Assembly: GCF_003612015.1 (NCBI RefSeq)
Contig: NZ_RARB01000006.1
Coordinates: forward strand, 253,263 to 317,262
DNA: 64,000 bases
Direction of reading: 5' to 3'
From: Pantoea piersonii
Lineage (GTDB): Bacteria; Pseudomonadota; Gammaproteobacteria; Enterobacterales; Enterobacteriaceae
Shown in pieces: positions 55,279-64,000 of the stretch. How positions within the stretch are numbered: position 1 is the stretch's first letter; every line of letters begins with the position of its first letter. The translations under genes and the position numbers were made by a program. The notes below the pieces were generated by a model that did not search any database, was not told the origin of the DNA, and saw nothing but the letters and a program-made list of their open reading frames with translations.

Positions 55279-57078
55279 ATGTTGGAGAGGCTGTTCCGCT
55301 TTTTTGAGAACCTGATTGATCCTTTTCAGGTAGAAAAAGATTCTGGCCCGCAGCAGAAATATGGTTTTTTATATTTCGCTAATAAAGTTAAGACCATAGT
55401 GCTTTTAATTGCTCTTGTCGGGTTAATCAAAGCAGCTGTGGATGTCAGCCTGATTTATACCGTAGGACTGGTGATTGACTCACTCAACGGCACACTATCG
55501 CCTGTCCTGAGTGATATATTCACCCAGAACCAACTCTTAATAAAAACGGCTTTTTTATTTTTGATTTTCCGTCCCTTAACATCATTAACATTAGGATTGC
55601 TATGTGACCAGTGCATTCGTACTCGTTTTAGCCCGATGGTTCGGTGGAACTTTTACAATAAAGTAATAAAAAACGACTTAGCATACTTTAGTCACAATCA
55701 TTCAGGAAAAATCGCATCGGCAGTCTGGCAATCTGGGCAGGCTATGATGGAGCTTTTGCTCAGCACATTACAGATGTTATGGTCGAATATCGCCTACGTC
55801 ATTCTGGCTTTAGGATTTATAAGCGTCTTAAACGTTTGGTTTACTGTAACGGTTATCCTCTGGCTAACGATTTACCTTTGGATTTCGATAAAATATGCAC
55901 ATGAAATTAAGAGGCGATCCCGTAAATCGGCCGATGCTTCTAATAGAATAAACGGTCATCTTGTCGACATTTTTTCTAATATCATTAACGTTAAATCTTT
56001 ATCGCCTGATGGAGATGAACGCGAGTTTATGAAAGGAAAGCTGTTTAATTTTATTAATAAAAACCAGCAATTTCTCCGGGCGATTACCTGTGCCGAAACT
56101 CTCCTGCTGATGATCAGCTCCGCAGCGATGGTTGTAATAGGGTATATATGCATATCCTCCTGGCACACAGGATTGCTATCTGTGGGTGAGATAGCCGTTA
56201 TTTTTGGGCTTATTTTTCGCCTGGAGGGACAGCTAGCTGCGCTAATGGATCAAATCACTGGTGCGATGCGGGCGCTGGGACTGTTCAATGCTTCCATTGA
56301 CGTAATACAACATCCGAACCTTGTTACAGAAAAAAATAAAACCTTCTCACGGGAAAAGGTAAAGGGAGATATTCTTTTTAGGGATTTGCACTTTCATTAT
56401 GAAGTAGGAAAACCCGTTATCAACGGATTGTCTATGCATATCAAATCGGGTGAAAAGATAGCAATTACAGGAGAGTCTGGCTCCGGTAAATCCACGCTAA
56501 TTAGCCTGCTAATGCGATTTTACGATCCTCTCGACGGCAACATTATGCTCGATGGTACGGATATACGACATTACCCTCTTAATCATTTGCGTCGACAGTT
56601 CAGCATTGTGACGCAAGATAACATCCTCTTTAACCGAACTATTTATGAAAATATTACCTTCGGTTGTAGCAACTTCAGTGAAGAAGATGTTCGCGCTGCT
56701 GCGCAAAAAGCTAAAGCGCTGGATTTTATCCTTCAGGCAACTGATGGCAGCCATACAGGTTTCGAGACACGTATCGGCGATCGCGGAGCCCGGCTGTCTG
56801 GTGGGCAGCGACAAAGGCTGAGCATTTGCCGGGCCATTTTACGTAATGCCCCGATACTGATTCTGGATGAAGCCACCTCTGCGCTTGACTCTGTAACTGA
56901 GACAGATGTTCGCGATGCGCTAAACGAAGTAATGGTGGGTAAAACAGTGATTGCGATTGCGCACCGTTTGTCATCGGTGGCTGACATGGACAGGATTCTG
57001 GTGCTTAATCAAGGGATGATTAAAGAAGAGGGCACTCATGATGAATTGATACGGCAGAAAGGTGTCCGAGGACAATAA
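55279..57078 (+). CDS. ABC exporter (permease-ATPase fusion), 3' end replaced by the transposon
   Basis: A 599-residue half-transporter: about six membrane segments (residues 30-330) and a nucleotide-binding domain with Walker A GESGSGKST (about 397-405), signature LSGGQ (about 505), Walker B ILILDEA and the H-loop AHR. The last codons are ELIRQKG followed by VRGQ and a stop; bases from 57063 on belong to the Tn7-like right end, so the final residues and the stop codon come from the transposon. Related exporters usually continue another 15-30 residues, so a short tail is lost and the core motifs remain. The gene is visibly richer in A/T than the upstream neighbours, hinting at separate acquisition. 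Its substrate is unknown. Confidence 0.85.
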   Translation: MLERLFRFFENLIDPFQVEKDSGPQQKYGFLYFANKVKTIVLLIALVGLIKAAVDVSLIYTVGLVIDSLNGTLSPVLSDIFTQNQLLIKTAFLFLIFRPLTSLTLGLLCDQCIRTRFSPMVRWNFYNKVIKNDLAYFSHNHSGKIASAVWQSGQAMMELLLSTLQMLWSNIAYVILALGFISVLNVWFTVTVILWLTIYLWISIKYAHEIKRRSRKSADASNRINGHLVDIFSNIINVKSLSPDGDEREFMKGKLFNFINKNQQFLRAITCAETLLLMISSAAMVVIGYICISSWHTGLLSVGEIAVIFGLIFRLEGQLAALMDQITGAMRALGLFNASIDVIQHPNLVTEKNKTFSREKVKGDILFRDLHFHYEVGKPVINGLSMHIKSGEKIAITGESGSGKSTLISLLMRFYDPLDGNIMLDGTDIRHYPLNHLRRQFSIVTQDNILFNRTIYENITFGCSNFSEEDVRAAAQKAKALDFILQATDGSHTGFETRIGDRGARLSGGQRQRLSICRAILRNAPILILDEATSALDSVTETDVRDALNEVMVGKTVIAIAHRLSSVADMDRILVLNQGMIKEEGTHDELIRQKGVRGQ

Positions 57079-57136
57079 AGTTGTACACAAAGCACTAAAG
57101 TTGTAACCATTCTCAAAAAACGACGCTAATGTTGTA
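57077..57136 (+). repeat. TnsB-binding-site-like direct repeats in the right end
   Basis: The nonamer AAAGTTGTA occurs at 57077-57085 and 57097-57105 with a one-base variant (AATGTTGTA) at 57128-57136, all in the same orientation, in front of tnsA. A weaker fourth copy may start at 57146. Tn7 ends carry several 22-bp TnsB sites with a comparable core and the ACAATAAAG lead-in. The exact length of each site is not determined. Confidence 0.7.
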
Positions 57137-57220
57137 TACTTACTGAATGTGTGGTTATAGGGTTGGAGACTATAAAATGCACATATAGGTACGTATCAAT
57201 GTCGTTTTTTGGGTACGATC

Positions 57221-58063
57221 ATGGGTAGGGGTAGGCGTCTCAAATCCTATTTGGATTATGAAAATGCGCTAGGTGACGGCATAGGAGTGGGCTATGGCCA
57301 AAGTTATCAGCCCTGGCTTAGAGCTCAGGACGTTAAATCCCGTGGAAACCGTTCGATAGTCTTTGGCCTTAAGACGTTTCGAAACCATCATCTCCTTTCT
57401 TCTGTCGAAAGTAACTTTTTCTATCTGGCTGAGTTTAATGACTCGGTGATTGATATCCGGGAACAATTCCCACTCTTTCCTCTCCGGCTTACCCAACAAA
57501 TAGCAAATCATCTACATTTTCAACATCCTATGGTGAGGGGAGTAAGAGGAGTACCTGTCGAAGTTCTGAATGTTATGACAACCGATTTTTTACTGACCTT
57601 GAGAACTCCTGAAGGCGGACTTCGATACAAAGCTATAGCAGTAAAACATAACGAGAGCATACCTGAACGCGAAGCCCAAAAACTTGAAATAGAGAGGATG
57701 TTTTGGCAGTTGATTGATGTTGATTTTCAAATTTATGTTGGCTCGGAACTCAATAACGTCGTCGGTAAAAACATTTGCTGGGCTACTTCTGTATTAAGAG
57801 ATGGTTCTGAATTTTATGATAAATATCCTCTTGATAAAATCCTATGGAAGCTTAAACCAGATGTTTATCCCATAGTAGGACTACGAGCAATGATTTCATC
57901 AATCTTTGGGGTAGATGCACAAGAAGCGATGATGTTATTGCAGGCAATGATTGGATTAAAAATGATAAATGTTGATTTATCATATCCAATACTCGAAACC
58001 GGTCTGATAAAGATAATTTCCAATGACCACTATATAGGACTGAACGCAAATGGATATTATTAG
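57221..58063 (+). CDS. tnsA: Tn7-like transposase subunit TnsA
   Basis: A 280-residue restriction-endonuclease-fold protein that cuts the 5' ends of the transposon in the TnsAB transposase. Catalytic residues are E63 (LLSSVESNF), D122 (MTTDFLLTL) and K142 (KAIAVKH); E63 has the same number as in Tn7 TnsA. An in-frame TTG at 57209 would add four residues; the ATG at 57221 is preferred. The C-terminal winged helix about 200-280 should contact TnsC. It overlaps tnsB by 14 bases. Confidence 0.92.
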   Translation: MGRGRRLKSYLDYENALGDGIGVGYGQSYQPWLRAQDVKSRGNRSIVFGLKTFRNHHLLSSVESNFFYLAEFNDSVIDIREQFPLFPLRLTQQIANHLHFQHPMVRGVRGVPVEVLNVMTTDFLLTLRTPEGGLRYKAIAVKHNESIPEREAQKLEIERMFWQLIDVDFQIYVGSELNNVVGKNICWATSVLRDGSEFYDKYPLDKILWKLKPDVYPIVGLRAMISSIFGVDAQEAMMLLQAMIGLKMINVDLSYPILETGLIKIISNDHYIGLNANGYY

Positions 58064-60173
58064 GAATTCAGTCTGGCTCTCTCAAGGCACTGATTTGCTT
58101 GCAGAGGGACTTTACCGTGTTTTGGATTTTGACAGAAAGGTTGACTTGTTAATTTTGTTTAAAATAAAATCAGAAAGAACGGGTAAGCCAATCCCTTTCT
58201 CATTTTCAATGTTTAAATATTATATTGAATCAAATAGCATAACTTGTAAAGATTATATATACCCTTCATATATGTTAGTAGATGAGAAAAAAATAACAGA
58301 TGAAGACAGAGGAAGGCGAGATGAAAATTACAATATCATTAAAGATCTTGTAGATGACAGAATGTTTCTGTTTGACTATGCATTACATAAAAAGTCTCAC
58401 CTTTTAATGGATTACTCCAGAAATAAAAAAATATCACAATATACTATCAGAACGCTTCTGGCGTTGTACTGGCGACATGGGCAGGATATTTATGCATTGC
58501 TACCCGCATTCTCGAACTGTGGCGCCGCTGGGAAAAGTAGAATCAAACATGAAATTAAACTTGGGAATTCCAAAAAAAACAGAGCATTACCTAATGAACG
58601 ATCACGTGTTTTCATTCTTAATGAAAGAGATATAAATAATATTAGAAAATCTCTCATTACGTATCATTATAAAGTTAACGGAGATACGATAAAGAAAACA
58701 TTAGAGAGACATATTGATTTGTATTTTAGGGATGAAATTAAAACAGCAAACCTAGAAAATAGAGCTCCATATGTTCCTTCTTTAAAACAATTTTCATACT
58801 GGAATAAAAAACTCTTCACTAAAGATTTCTCGATAAATAAGAAGAACACGAAAAAAGAAATAGACCTCAAAATGCGGGCGCTTTTAGGTAGTGTGGCTAA
58901 TACAACTGTTTTGCCGGGTGATGTATTCGAAATAGACTCAACTGTCGCTGATGTACATCTTATTTCGAGTTTAAACAGACGAAAAGTCATTGGGCGTCCT
59001 ACTATTTATACAGTGGTGGATCGTGCAACAAGAATGATTGTTGGCCTTCATGTTTCTTTATATCATGCTTCATGGCGAGCCGCCCGACAAGCGTTAGCAA
59101 ATTGCTTTATGCCAAAAAAAGAATATTGTAGATTATTTGGAATCTCTATTACTGATGATGATTGGCCTTGTTCTCATATTCCATTAACATTGATGTGTGA
59201 CAACGGGGAGATGATTGGTCTTAAACCTCAGGAAGAGATGACCCCCCTGACAAAACTTGAGTTTGCGCCAGTCGGTAGAGGCGACAGAAAAAGCATTGTT
59301 GAACGCTGTTTCGGCATTATGAATGATGAGGTTATTCATAGGCTTATTGGAACAACACGAAGGGGAAAGATTGTTAAAGGAGAGCCAACACCGCAATCCA
59401 GGGCTTGTTTAACGATTCAGGAGGTCACGTCTTTACTGATTCGGGAGATACTTGCACATAATCAGAGAACGTATGAAGAACTGGCTTATATCAATCCCTT
59501 ACTGATTGAAAATGATCTCGTAATATCACCAAAAAATAGTTGGATGATAAGCTTAAAGCACGGGAGATTCAGCGCAAGAGCCGTTGGGGCCGACGAAGTG
59601 ATCGCACGATTGTTAATCCCTGTGAACGCTAACATTACCGCCGGTGGGATTCAGTACAATAATCTTTTTTATGAATGTGATCCTGAAATTGCATCAGGTG
59701 CCAGAGTATTTGGAAGAACCACTTGTGAAGCAAGAATAGATGACAATTGCGTAGATTATATATATGTAAGATTTGACAAAAATAGCATTTTCAAAAAACA
59801 TTACCTACTTAAGAAAAGAGATGTATTTAAAGGAAAAACTCATCTTGATACAGATGTAATGGCTGATTGGGTAGATACTCAAAAAGAAATTAATTTATTT
59901 ACTCTGGATTCGCTCAGCAATATCAATAATAAAGATGAATTTAACAGGAAAGGTAACGAAAGATTAAATGAAATATACGAATCTCGCCGGGTACATGGTA
60001 AAGATATTAAAAAGAACAGGAAAAATGAACTTGATTCATTAGGGCGAACTCATGTTGCTAATGGAAGATCTGAACCCCTACTTCCTTCATCCAGTAATGT
60101 TCTGCTTTTGCCTGGCCGGGAGGAGAAACAAAGATGGTTAAAAGGTAAGAAGAAGACTGAGGACGCAGAATAA
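58050..60173 (+). CDS. tnsB: Tn7-like DDE transposase TnsB
   Basis: A 707-residue DDE/RNase H-fold transposase (Tn7 TnsB has 702) that binds the ends and joins 3' ends to target. Catalytic residues are D296 (DVFEIDSTVADVH), D384 (LMCDNGEM) and E418 (KSIVERCFGIM). DNA-binding helical domains cover about 1-270. The C-terminal tail (about 640-707) is charged, as needed for TnsC contact in relatives. It shares 14 bases with tnsA and one base with tnsC (TAATG). Confidence 0.95.
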   Translation: MDIIRNSVWLSQGTDLLAEGLYRVLDFDRKVDLLILFKIKSERTGKPIPFSFSMFKYYIESNSITCKDYIYPSYMLVDEKKITDEDRGRRDENYNIIKDLVDDRMFLFDYALHKKSHLLMDYSRNKKISQYTIRTLLALYWRHGQDIYALLPAFSNCGAAGKSRIKHEIKLGNSKKNRALPNERSRVFILNERDINNIRKSLITYHYKVNGDTIKKTLERHIDLYFRDEIKTANLENRAPYVPSLKQFSYWNKKLFTKDFSINKKNTKKEIDLKMRALLGSVANTTVLPGDVFEIDSTVADVHLISSLNRRKVIGRPTIYTVVDRATRMIVGLHVSLYHASWRAARQALANCFMPKKEYCRLFGISITDDDWPCSHIPLTLMCDNGEMIGLKPQEEMTPLTKLEFAPVGRGDRKSIVERCFGIMNDEVIHRLIGTTRRGKIVKGEPTPQSRACLTIQEVTSLLIREILAHNQRTYEELAYINPLLIENDLVISPKNSWMISLKHGRFSARAVGADEVIARLLIPVNANITAGGIQYNNLFYECDPEIASGARVFGRTTCEARIDDNCVDYIYVRFDKNSIFKKHYLLKKRDVFKGKTHLDTDVMADWVDTQKEINLFTLDSLSNINNKDEFNRKGNERLNEIYESRRVHGKDIKKNRKNELDSLGRTHVANGRSEPLLPSSSNVLLLPGREEKQRWLKGKKKTEDAE

Positions 60174-61621
60174 TGAACCTTATACGGAGCGTTTCAGCGA
60201 TATATAAAGAACAGGAGTTACCTGAGTATCGTGGCAATCCCTTAATTGAAGCACTTCCTGAAGCGCTTACGGAAGATGAAGTACTTCTGGAAATGAGTTA
60301 TTTCCCCGAAATTGACGAAAAAATCCGCTGGACTGCCCCGGCGAATGTTAGAGAGCAGTATGTCGAACGTATAAAGAAATTCCGTTGCCCTCAAACCAAT
60401 CTTATCCAGGCTTATAAAATGATTTTACGGGCACTTAGGGAAAGCTATGCAGCTCGTAATCCTTTAAAAAGCGGAACAATTCAATATCTTCATTACTATG
60501 GAAATGAGCGTCCTGATATTGAACCCGAAAGTGGATATTTTAAATCCCAGGCTGAAACCATTACGATAGTTGGAATGAGTGGTTCTGGAAAAACTACCAT
60601 GATTGAGCAAGTCATGGATCATTTCCCTCAGATTATAGAACACAGCAGCTATAAAGGAGTTTTTCCCGGCTTCAGTAAGCAAATCGTATGGGTAAAGATT
60701 AATTGTCCATACAATTCAAGTGTGAGAGACCTTTGTGAAGAGATTTTACAAAAATTAGATGATGCAATTGGTATTGAACGAACTGCACCTGAGATTAGAA
60801 ATGGTGCTCTGGCTCGCCAGATTGCACAAAGAATTAAATCATCATTTTTGGGTATCCTTGTTATTGATGAAATGCAGAGGCTTAAATTTTCAAGAACCGG
60901 GGGGGAGAGTAAGTTGATTGATTTTTTACATGAAATTGTAGATTCCATGGGGGTATCTATGGTTTTTTGTGGAAATCATCCTTTTGACGAGACGCTGACA
61001 AAGAAAATGAGAATTGCCAGGCGGGCAGAGTCTGGTGGTTACATGAAAATTAAGAATGTTAGATACGATTCACAAGACTGGCAATCGTTTATTCATTATT
61101 TATGGCCATTACAATGGACAAATGTTGAAACTCCATTAAATGATGAGTTAAACAAAAAATTATTCATTTTATCTAAAGGCAACATTGGATTGGCTCAGAT
61201 GATTTATCGGGGGGCACAATTAAAGGTTATCGGTAGCGGCAATGAAATCATCACTGGTGCAGTCTTGTCGGCCTCTGTACCGGTACTCGTGAGTCATACG
61301 GAGGAATATAAGGGTACTTTACTCCCGGGGGCCGCGACTGAAGATGAGGAAGCTAAATGGCTCTCTTCATCTAATGAGGGTGATGCTTCGGCTAAAATCA
61401 TGGCAGAGAAGTCCCTAAAGGCTTTGATCCCTGGGGATATAGACAGGCCACAGCACAAGGAATTCGTAGGAAAAATAGACGAGGTTTTGCGCAATTTCGA
61501 CGAGAAAATACTGTCTCTTGACCACGATCTTGTTATCAACAGAACAGCTGAAAAGAAAAATACCTACGATGCTCTTCAGCGTTGCGGGCTTATAAATATA
61601 GATCCACTTAATAAATTGTAA
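60173..61621 (+). CDS. tnsC: Tn7-like AAA+ regulator TnsC
   Basis: A 482-residue ATPase that links target choice to TnsAB. Walker A is GMSGSGKT (134-141) and Walker B ILVIDE (228-233). Sensor regions follow (GNHPF, about residue 269). It is shorter than Tn7 TnsC (555 residues), mainly in the C-terminus. The start codon shares one base with the tnsB stop codon. It is followed 40 bases later by the TnsD-like gene. Confidence 0.93.
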   Translation: MNLIRSVSAIYKEQELPEYRGNPLIEALPEALTEDEVLLEMSYFPEIDEKIRWTAPANVREQYVERIKKFRCPQTNLIQAYKMILRALRESYAARNPLKSGTIQYLHYYGNERPDIEPESGYFKSQAETITIVGMSGSGKTTMIEQVMDHFPQIIEHSSYKGVFPGFSKQIVWVKINCPYNSSVRDLCEEILQKLDDAIGIERTAPEIRNGALARQIAQRIKSSFLGILVIDEMQRLKFSRTGGESKLIDFLHEIVDSMGVSMVFCGNHPFDETLTKKMRIARRAESGGYMKIKNVRYDSQDWQSFIHYLWPLQWTNVETPLNDELNKKLFILSKGNIGLAQMIYRGAQLKVIGSGNEIITGAVLSASVPVLVSHTEEYKGTLLPGAATEDEEAKWLSSSNEGDASAKIMAEKSLKALIPGDIDRPQHKEFVGKIDEVLRNFDEKILSLDHDLVINRTAEKKNTYDALQRCGLINIDPLNKL

Positions 61622-61661
61622 TGAGGTAACAGTTCGTAACGGTCAAAAAGAGGTGTGGGAA

Positions 61662-63218
61662 ATGAGAATGTTGCCTGTTTTGCCTGATGAATCCTTGTTC
61701 AGCCGGTTTTGTCGGACAACTACCGTGTACGGTATGTCCCCATCTTCTCTGTTAACGATCATTTTCAACAAACCTGATATGAACGTCCATCCAATTCTCA
61801 ATTCAGGATTAAAGGCTATTTCTCTTCATACATCCGAAAGTGCAGATCAGCTCTGGCATGAACAGACTTTACTCCCTCTTTTTGCCTGGGCACTACCAAT
61901 CAGTCGTAATGAAATTATGGATTTCAACACGACCCCTGCCAGGCTTAATCGATTGTGCCGCCTTAGTAATTTTTCACTAGGGCAGCGCACACTATTGAAG
62001 TTTTGCCCGGTTTGCGCTCGTGAAGATACTTTTCATTATGGTGTTACTTATTGGCATCTGGCGCATCAGCTTCATGGGGTTACAACCTGCCATCGGCATC
62101 CGGTAGCGCTTGAAAGCATCCATGTCCCTTCTTCACCGCACATACGTATTGGACTGATGCCTCCTGTTTCGTATACAGAACAACTTAGCAATGAGATAGA
62201 CTTCGATTTTGCTAAGTTTTGTTATGAGTCCATAAATATAATCAGAAGAAAAGATATTACACACCCCAATTACATGGATGTACTTAAAAAGTTGAATTTA
62301 TTATCATTGGATGGAAATTTAAAGAAAAATGTATTCTACGCACATGTTTATGCTAAGTGCCAGTTATTTGGGGAGGGTTCATCGGAGCTTTTACCAACTT
62401 CCCTAACTGATTATCACTACTGGGAGCCTATACTCAAAGACAAATGTTGTCAGCATCCCACAAAGCATCTTTTGCTTTGTTATTGTTTGTTAAATACTTG
62501 CTGGCCAACGTATGCAGGAAGTCGTACTAATAAAAAGAAAGAAACCTTTAAAAGTCATAAGAAATACAGTTTTCATATAACTGAAAATAATACTAGTGTT
62601 AGCAACCTTGGGAAGGAATTTAGTCGCAGCAGATGTTACATTAAAACACTTATTTATAAAAAATACCTGAGGACGTTTAAGCGAAACACAAAAATTAATA
62701 TATTCACTGAATTGCTTATCAAGTCTATGGCTGTAAGGGGGTTTAGTCTGGCATCCATAGCTGAGAAAAACTCATTATCGGAAGGAGCTGTATCCTCTGT
62801 AATTTCATCTTGTTACGGTTTATGCTCATGGCGTAAAAAATGTAAAAAAGATTCTTTAAGACGGCGTCATAAGCAGAAGATATTAAGATTTATACATAAT
62901 CAATCCGTTTCTATAACACGAAAGTTAGTCAAAGAAAGTTGTTATGCAAGTTTCTATTGGCTAAATAAACATGAATGTGACTGGCTTAATTCCTGTCTTC
63001 CTAAAACAATACGATGCTATAAAAATAAAAGAGTAGACTGGAGCGAGAGAGATATTATCTCATCATCATTAATAAATGATGTTTTATCTCAGGGGCAGTA
63101 CTCGATGTCACTTACAAGTCTAGATGCTTTACTGGGAGGGCATGGCTGGCTTTTAAAATACAGAGATAAACTACCAATGACAATGATACTTCTCAGAAAA
63201 ATGGAACTAATTAAATAA
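61662..63218 (+). CDS. tnsD: TnsD-like TniQ-family target selector
   Basis: A 518-residue protein, near the 508 of Tn7 TnsD. The N-terminal TniQ domain carries PDESLFSRFCRTTTVYG and a zinc-binding knuckle CPVC followed by YWHLAHQLHGVTTCHRH (C118, C121, C146, H149, counted from a GTG nine bases upstream). A C-terminal region (about 320-450) with HTH-like segments (RGFSLASIAEKNSLSEGAVS) could read the attachment site. ATG 61662 has AAAAGAGG eight bases upstream and is preferred. It should direct insertion to a specific chromosomal or plasmid site. Confidence 0.88.
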   Translation: MRMLPVLPDESLFSRFCRTTTVYGMSPSSLLTIIFNKPDMNVHPILNSGLKAISLHTSESADQLWHEQTLLPLFAWALPISRNEIMDFNTTPARLNRLCRLSNFSLGQRTLLKFCPVCAREDTFHYGVTYWHLAHQLHGVTTCHRHPVALESIHVPSSPHIRIGLMPPVSYTEQLSNEIDFDFAKFCYESINIIRRKDITHPNYMDVLKKLNLLSLDGNLKKNVFYAHVYAKCQLFGEGSSELLPTSLTDYHYWEPILKDKCCQHPTKHLLLCYCLLNTCWPTYAGSRTNKKKETFKSHKKYSFHITENNTSVSNLGKEFSRSRCYIKTLIYKKYLRTFKRNTKINIFTELLIKSMAVRGFSLASIAEKNSLSEGAVSSVISSCYGLCSWRKKCKKDSLRRRHKQKILRFIHNQSVSITRKLVKESCYASFYWLNKHECDWLNSCLPKTIRCYKNKRVDWSERDIISSSLINDVLSQGQYSMSLTSLDALLGGHGWLLKYRDKLPMTMILLRKMELIK

Positions 63219-63229
63219 GAGGGAGTTAT

Positions 63230-64000
63230 ATGGTTTACGAAAATGAATTGTGGCACAGTTTTCTTCTGCGTTCACAGATAATGTATAACTTATCCAATTG
63301 CAGGAACATAATATCAAAGCATGGCGCACTAAGGTACGATGCCTTTCCTCGGTTCGAACTGATTGATATGTACAAATTGCATAGCTTGCAGGATATATAT
63401 GACATTCTTGCCACTAGAAATGGTTATATACTAACTTCCAATATAGTGTCGTTATCTTCTGGTGTTTACGGGTATTTTAACGCTGTTGAAGATGCCTGTC
63501 GGAAAAATTTTCACATAACTAATTCATATCCATTGGTAAACATCTCAAACATTCGTTACTGTCACAAATGTATTGTTGAAGATATACACTCTAAAGGCAT
63601 TGGTTATCTGCGTCATAGATGGTTGTTTGAATCTAAATGTGCAGTTCATAGTACCAGTTTATATGAGGTTTGTTTTGATAACTATTTGAATGCAGTGAAA
63701 GGACTTAGTGATTTAATTATAAGTGGAATAAATCCTCATGGTTATTGTTCCCTTGTGGTTGACGTTTCAAACCCTTTCAAAAATCCAGTGTATATATTAC
63801 CATGTGCCCGTAATAAAATTTTAAAATGGATTTCGGACAATAAAAATATGCTGATTTACTTTCTCTTTGATCTCTTCAAATGTAAGTCGCATTCAAGTTT
63901 ATCTAAGGTTATCGAAGTCAAGATAATGCATGATAGATATATTTCTGCGGTGTTCAAGATGTTAAGTGAAATTAATTTTTGTAATTTCAACTCCTTTATT
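63230..64000 (+). CDS. Second TniQ-like protein, N-terminal part
   Basis: An open frame of 257 codons that runs off the window, starting MVYENELWHSFLLRSQIMYN after GGGAG. The zinc knuckle of TniQ proteins is recognisable: C111-x2-C114 and, 22 residues later, C137-x2-H140 within GYLRHRWLFESKCAVHSTSL. The rest is poorly conserved. It lies 11 bases after tnsD, so it belongs to the same operon. It may select a second class of target. TnsE seems less likely because TnsE has no such zinc knuckle. Confidence 0.75.
   Translation, partial: MVYENELWHSFLLRSQIMYNLSNCRNIISKHGALRYDAFPRFELIDMYKLHSLQDIYDILATRNGYILTSNIVSLSSGVYGYFNAVEDACRKNFHITNSYPLVNISNIRYCHKCIVEDIHSKGIGYLRHRWLFESKCAVHSTSLYEVCFDNYLNAVKGLSDLIISGINPHGYCSLVVDVSNPFKNPVYILPCARNKILKWISDNKNMLIYFLFDLFKCKSHSSLSKVIEVKIMHDRYISAVFKMLSEINFCNFNSFI

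Larger units (their letters stand above)
57063..64000 (+). mobile_element. Tn7-like transposon, right end and core genes (continues beyond the window)
   Basis: The element starts at TGT in TGTCCGAGGACAATAAAGTT, which strongly resembles the right end of Tn7 (TGT, then GGACAATAAAG). Then follow TnsB-site-like repeats, tnsA, tnsB, tnsC, a TnsD-like gene and a second tniQ-like gene, all on one strand. The five bases before TGT are AAAGG, the expected length of the target duplication. DNA from 57063 on is clearly AT-richer than the plasmid backbone. The left end, cargo and matching duplication lie outside the window. Confidence 0.92.

Noticed and set aside
57063..64000. RNA-guided (CAST-type) transposon
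   Set aside because: tnsD has full TnsD length and no cas gene or repeat array is visible; the unseen part could still change this.

Overview
The window looks like part of a large plasmid from an enterobacterium, most likely Erwiniaceae (Pantoea or a close relative). This rests on a RepFIB-type initiator with flanking iterons, a P1-type parAB pair, a Cre-like recombinase, and mainly GC-rich metabolic operons that resemble enterobacterial ones. The replicon recalls the large Pantoea plasmids with IncFIB-like repA; that comparison comes from general knowledge and was not searched.

Layout. 1-4902: the start of an alcohol dehydrogenase, a DUF333 lipoprotein, a 44-residue membrane peptide, an RcsB/BglJ-like regulator, a Crp-like regulator, a candidate small RNA, and a frameshifted second RcsB-like gene in a long AT-rich stretch. 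5400-10400: replication and partition, with a GATC cluster at 11-bp spacing, DnaA boxes, five iterons at about 21-bp spacing, repA, a second array of inverted and direct iterons, then parB/parA. 11092-18270: a PRISE-type reductase with a divergent LysR gene, a GAF-GGDEF diguanylate cyclase, an NmrA-like reductase with a divergent LysR gene, and a plasmid-borne lpxL. 18348-22650: the budABC acetoin/2,3-butanediol operon with divergent budR. 22791-26522: an ABM/ACT/ArsR operon, then two exported proteins (CMD-like and a cupin resembling Mn-dependent hydroxynitrile lyases) facing a LysR gene. 26793-27824: a Cre homologue with all six catalytic residues. 29119-34573: an MFS transporter, a tiny DUF2256 gene, and an apparent amine-utilisation set (permease, DUF3156, cupin, PuuB-like oxidase).

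34729-49152 holds a complete 4-hydroxyphenylacetate pathway: hpaR facing hpaG-E-D-F-[SSADH]-H-I-X-A-B-C, followed by pckA. A succinate-semialdehyde dehydrogenase sits inside the operon and the ring-cleavage enzyme is a VOC-fold HpaD. Together these genes would carry 4-HPA through pyruvate and succinate semialdehyde to succinate, and pckA could draw oxaloacetate into PEP. 49511-55212 holds a LuxR regulator facing an aldehyde dehydrogenase, a class II histone-deacetylase-like enzyme, DUF1543, and LysE with a LysR gene.

From 57063 to the window edge lies the right end of a Tn7-like transposon: a TGT terminus, TnsB-site-like repeats, tnsA, tnsB, tnsC, a TnsD-like tniQ, and a second divergent tniQ-like gene cut by the window. 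It has inserted into the last codons of an ABC exporter gene, and the stop codon of that gene now comes from the transposon end. The left end and cargo are outside the window.
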